Positions 39,713-42,172 of a stretch of DNA of 42,172 nucleotides are shown here, piece by piece. Source of the stretch: Peribacillus acanthi (GTDB lineage: Bacteria; Bacillota; Bacilli; Bacillales; DSM-1321); the NCBI RefSeq assembly GCF_003073175.1, contig NZ_QBBX01000021.1, forward strand, positions 1 through 42,172, read 5' to 3'. The position numbers and the translations under genes are program-made. Every line of letters begins with the position of its first letter. Within the stretch, counting starts at the first letter, position 1. The notes below the pieces were generated by a model. That model saw only the letters and a program-made list of their open reading frames with translations. It did not search any database and was not told where the DNA came from.

Positions 39713-41671
39713 GTGACAAGACTTTTATTTAGAATTTTCTCCATGCTAGTTTTAATTGCTGCTTTTGCAATCCCCTCGCTTTCTTTTGCCCAAGCGGATG
39801 TTGTTTCTTTTAATCTTTCATCTAATACGGTTGCATACCAAGGTAATAGTGTACCTGGATTTGTAACGATAGATTTGAAAACAAGCGTCCCTACTCGAGG
39901 CCATTTAATGGCAATCGCTAGTAATGGACGTCAAGGAAAAATCATCCTTTCAAGTACGGATTTCAAAACCAATCACAAGGTGAATTGGGTTCCATGGGAT
40001 GAAGTAAAGAAAGAACCACTGCCTCCTGGTGAATACCAAATAAAAGCGTATTTACAAGACCAGAGCTTAGATCAAATGGTGGGGTATCCTTTAGGTAAAT
40101 TGACGGTAGTATCTGAATCAAATCCAAAAGCTGTCATAGACGAAGTGACTGTTACTCCAGATGTTTTTTCACCAAAGTACGGTGCTGAGAATAATGCACA
40201 AATTAAGTTCAATTTGAACCGTCCTGCCGAAGTACAGTTAATCATCCAAAAGAACGGCGATGAGATTTATGCTGGACCAAAAGTTAAGCTTGCTGCTGGA
40301 AGCCAAACGGTGAACTGGAACGGTACAAACAAAACTGGTGGAATTGTAGCGGATGGAACGTATGATATTGTTTTTAAGTATATTGAAACAGCCTTCAGTT
40401 ATCCTGCTACAACTCAATCATGGATTAAGCCAGCATCCATCACTGTAAAAGATGGCGACTATTACATCCCTGTATCTCGTCTTAAAGAGATTGTGACAAG
40501 CGCATCCTTTAAGTCAGCCACAATCACACCATCCCAAAGTGTAACTGGTGATTTCACTCTTGCTGAAGCAGCCAAAGTGACAGTATACATTGCAAACGCT
40601 GCAGGTGCTCACGTAAAAATTGTCATGTCGGATCAAACACTTCCAGCTGGCGTTCATACCTTCCTGTGGGATGGAACAGACATGATGGGTGGCAAAGTCC
40701 CTAACGGCATCTATACGATTAAAATGGGCATATCTGAAGGTGCTAACTTCGGTTACATTACTTTTCCAAATGCAAATGTTCGTGTTGAGGGTAGTACTAC
40801 CCTCGAGCCAATGCAGCCTGTGAAAAATGTTCGAGTAATTAGCGAAAAAGCGACGATGTCCATCGATCCTATGGGTCAAGGATACACCGCCGTTAAAGGT
40901 GATCTTTTCCCTCTAATGTCCGAAACGATTGAAAATGGGAAGTACACAGTCCTAGTAAAAGAAGGCATTACTGGAACAATTAACGTAACTGATGTTGAAC
41001 TTGTTACCGAAACTCCTACTGTACCTAATACGACTGAATATACAGTTGTTCCTGGAGATACATTATGGAAAATTGCTTCTAAATTCAATACAACAGTCTC
41101 AGAGATTGCTACGCTAAATCAATTGGATCCAAGTAGGCCTCTGTTAATTGGGCAAAAATTAAAGGTACGAGCAGTTGAGCCTACAAAACCAACTCAAACG
41201 ATTCATATCGTTCAATCTGGGGACGTTCTTTGGAAAATAGCACAGAAATACAATGTGACGACTCAAGCCATCATGGATGCTAATAAAATTGACCCAAGTA
41301 ATCTACAAGTTGGCCAACAATTAGTCATTCCAACGGCTGCACCAACTCCTCCGCCAACACAACCAACAACTTATACAGTTGTATCTGGGGATACGCTTTG
41401 GAAGATTGCTCAAAAATTTGGTACAACAATTGATGCGATTGCTACGTTAAATCAACTAGATTCAGCTAAACCATTACTTGTTGGACAAACGATTAAGATT
41501 CCAGAAAAAGCTCCAGTAGTGGAATCTGTGTTCCACACGGTTCAAAGTGGAGACACTCTTTGGAAAATTGCTCTAAAATATAGCACGACTGTGGATTCCA
41601 TTGTTAAAGCAAACAATCTTGATCCAAATAAATATCTTGTTGTTGGTCAAAAGCTTACCATTGTGAAGTAA
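39713..41671 (+). CDS. Secreted protein with FlgD-type Ig repeats and four LysM domains
   Basis: Exported protein of about 652 aa. The signal peptide (VTRLLFRIFSMLVLIAAFAI) ends near SFAQA. The N-terminal half holds Ig-like modules; two resemble FlgD Ig repeats, with the WNGTNKTGGIVADGTYDI and WDGTDMMGGKVPNGIYTI hallmarks. The C-terminal part has four LysM domains separated by Pro/Thr linkers, each with (P/S)GD(T/V)LWKIA, which bind peptidoglycan. No hydrolase or peptidase domain is visible, so it is probably structural or a scaffold at the wall. The start is GTG 39713 with AAAGGAG 8 nt upstream; the longer frame lacks a ribosome site. Confidence 0.88.
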   Translation: MTRLLFRIFSMLVLIAAFAIPSLSFAQADVVSFNLSSNTVAYQGNSVPGFVTIDLKTSVPTRGHLMAIASNGRQGKIILSSTDFKTNHKVNWVPWDEVKKEPLPPGEYQIKAYLQDQSLDQMVGYPLGKLTVVSESNPKAVIDEVTVTPDVFSPKYGAENNAQIKFNLNRPAEVQLIIQKNGDEIYAGPKVKLAAGSQTVNWNGTNKTGGIVADGTYDIVFKYIETAFSYPATTQSWIKPASITVKDGDYYIPVSRLKEIVTSASFKSATITPSQSVTGDFTLAEAAKVTVYIANAAGAHVKIVMSDQTLPAGVHTFLWDGTDMMGGKVPNGIYTIKMGISEGANFGYITFPNANVRVEGSTTLEPMQPVKNVRVISEKATMSIDPMGQGYTAVKGDLFPLMSETIENGKYTVLVKEGITGTINVTDVELVTETPTVPNTTEYTVVPGDTLWKIASKFNTTVSEIATLNQLDPSRPLLIGQKLKVRAVEPTKPTQTIHIVQSGDVLWKIAQKYNVTTQAIMDANKIDPSNLQVGQQLVIPTAAPTPPPTQPTTYTVVSGDTLWKIAQKFGTTIDAIATLNQLDSAKPLLVGQTIKIPEKAPVVESVFHTVQSGDTLWKIALKYSTTVDSIVKANNLDPNKYLVVGQKLTIVK

Positions 41672-41675
41672 TATA

Positions 41676-41709
41676 AAAACCTCGTACGGATTGTTCCCTA
41701 CGAGGTTTT
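41676..41709. terminator. Bidirectional rho-independent terminator
   Basis: Perfect 11-bp stem AAAACCTCGTA/TACGAGGTTTT with a 12-nt loop, 5 nt after the LysM gene. The A/T flanks allow use from both strands. Confidence 0.92.
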
Positions 41710-41837
41710 ACATCTATTTTTGGGTTAATTTCGGTTTTTTGCCAGGAAATCGATACTATTTTAGAGACATTTAATTTTATATGGTTACTTTCGACTTTAT
41801 ATTATTAATTTACGATGTAAATTCAATTTCGACGACT

Positions 41838-42172
41838 CTACTGAGCAGTATATCCACCATCCATGACAACCGCTTGTCCAGTGACACCTTTTGCTTTATC
41901 GCTAGCTAAAAATAAGGCGTAGTCTGCAATTTCATCGACGGATAATAGTCGTTTTTGTGGGACGAGTGGGTATATGACTTCCTCCAATACTTTATCAAGG
42001 GCAACGTTGCGTGTTTTAGCTAGATCCTCTAGTTGTCCTCGAACAAGCGGTGTGTCGACATATCCTGGGCAAATCGCATTGACTGTGATTCCATGTACGG
42101 CTCCTTCAAGGGCTGCTACTTTAGTCAAACCAATGACGCCGTGCTTTGCACTATTGTAAGCTGCTTTGCCGG
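41838..42172 (-). CDS. Short-chain dehydrogenase, probably 3-hydroxybutyrate dehydrogenase (partial)
   Basis: C-terminal 111 codons of an SDR-family NAD(P)-dependent oxidoreductase; the 5' part lies beyond the window edge. The active-site Tyr and Lys are in GKAAYNSAKHGVIGLTK at the cut end, followed by ITVNAICPGYVDTPLVRGQL and the C-terminal SDKAKGVTGQAVVMDGGYTA. PGYVDTPLV together with QLEDLAK and PLVPQKRLLSVDEIAD are typical of D-beta-hydroxybutyrate dehydrogenases, so that is the likely product. It is incomplete because of the window, not because of damage. Confidence 0.88.
   Translation of the reverse strand, partial: GKAAYNSAKHGVIGLTKVAALEGAVHGITVNAICPGYVDTPLVRGQLEDLAKTRNVALDKVLEEVIYPLVPQKRLLSVDEIADYALFLASDKAKGVTGQAVVMDGGYTAQ

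Overview
This is a chromosomal window from a low-GC, Gram-positive, endospore-forming bacterium of the Bacillaceae or a close relative. The evidence is strong AGGAGG-type ribosome sites, frequent GTG/TTG starts, SigA promoters of TTGACA-N17-TATGAT type, S-box and manganese riboswitches, a GerA-type germinant receptor operon, an SspL-type spore protein, and DUF3992 proteins of the endospore-appendage (Ena) family. I see no rRNA, tRNA, insertion sequence, prophage or CRISPR array. Several annotated starts were moved to the codon that has a proper ribosome site; the reason is given in each entry.

Layout. 0-7.5 kb: soluble PAS chemoreceptor, ltaE with a GNAT gene, pssA, a DUF2238-like membrane protein, a DUF2268-like metalloprotease, and a PAS-PAS histidine kinase beside a phosphotransferase remnant. 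7.5-12 kb: sspL and a gerA-gerB-gerC operon led by an overlooked 41-codon membrane peptide gene. 12-17.5 kb: DUF3231 protein, two DinB genes, a solitary DUF3992 gene, a cold-shock gene, and a VTT-family membrane protein coupled to a GNAT gene. 17.5-20.6 kb: kynU-kynA-kynB, converting tryptophan to anthranilate. 20.6-25 kb: glycerate kinase and a GntP permease, divergent from a CdaR-type regulator. 25-30 kb: a small hydrophilic peptide, a membrane protein, a long tandem repeat, and a tcyABC-like cystine importer. 30.7-33.6 kb: a secreted protein and four DUF3992 genes. 33.6-38.2 kb: an alpha/beta hydrolase behind a SAM riboswitch, an RsbR paralogue, a manganese riboswitch followed by an FbpB-like gene and a kinase-like gene, and a diguanylate cyclase. 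38.3-42.2 kb: a luciferase-like oxidoreductase, a LysM protein, and a truncated short-chain dehydrogenase.

Three things stand out. First, five DUF3992 genes (one near 15 kb, four at 31.4-33.5 kb) look like an Ena-type spore fibre system. Three of them share a nearly identical 40-bp promoter placed 31-33 nt before the start codon. One member is membrane-anchored and lacks the N-terminal Cys-Cys pair, so it could be a fibre base. Second, two families of intergenic repeats share a 21-bp period: three arrays of exactly five TTACCGAA units, and one roughly 690-bp array whose higher-order unit is 273 bp (13 x 21). Third, two riboswitches sit in front of unexpected genes: SAM before a hydrolase, and manganese before an FbpB-like peptide gene and a kinase-like gene.
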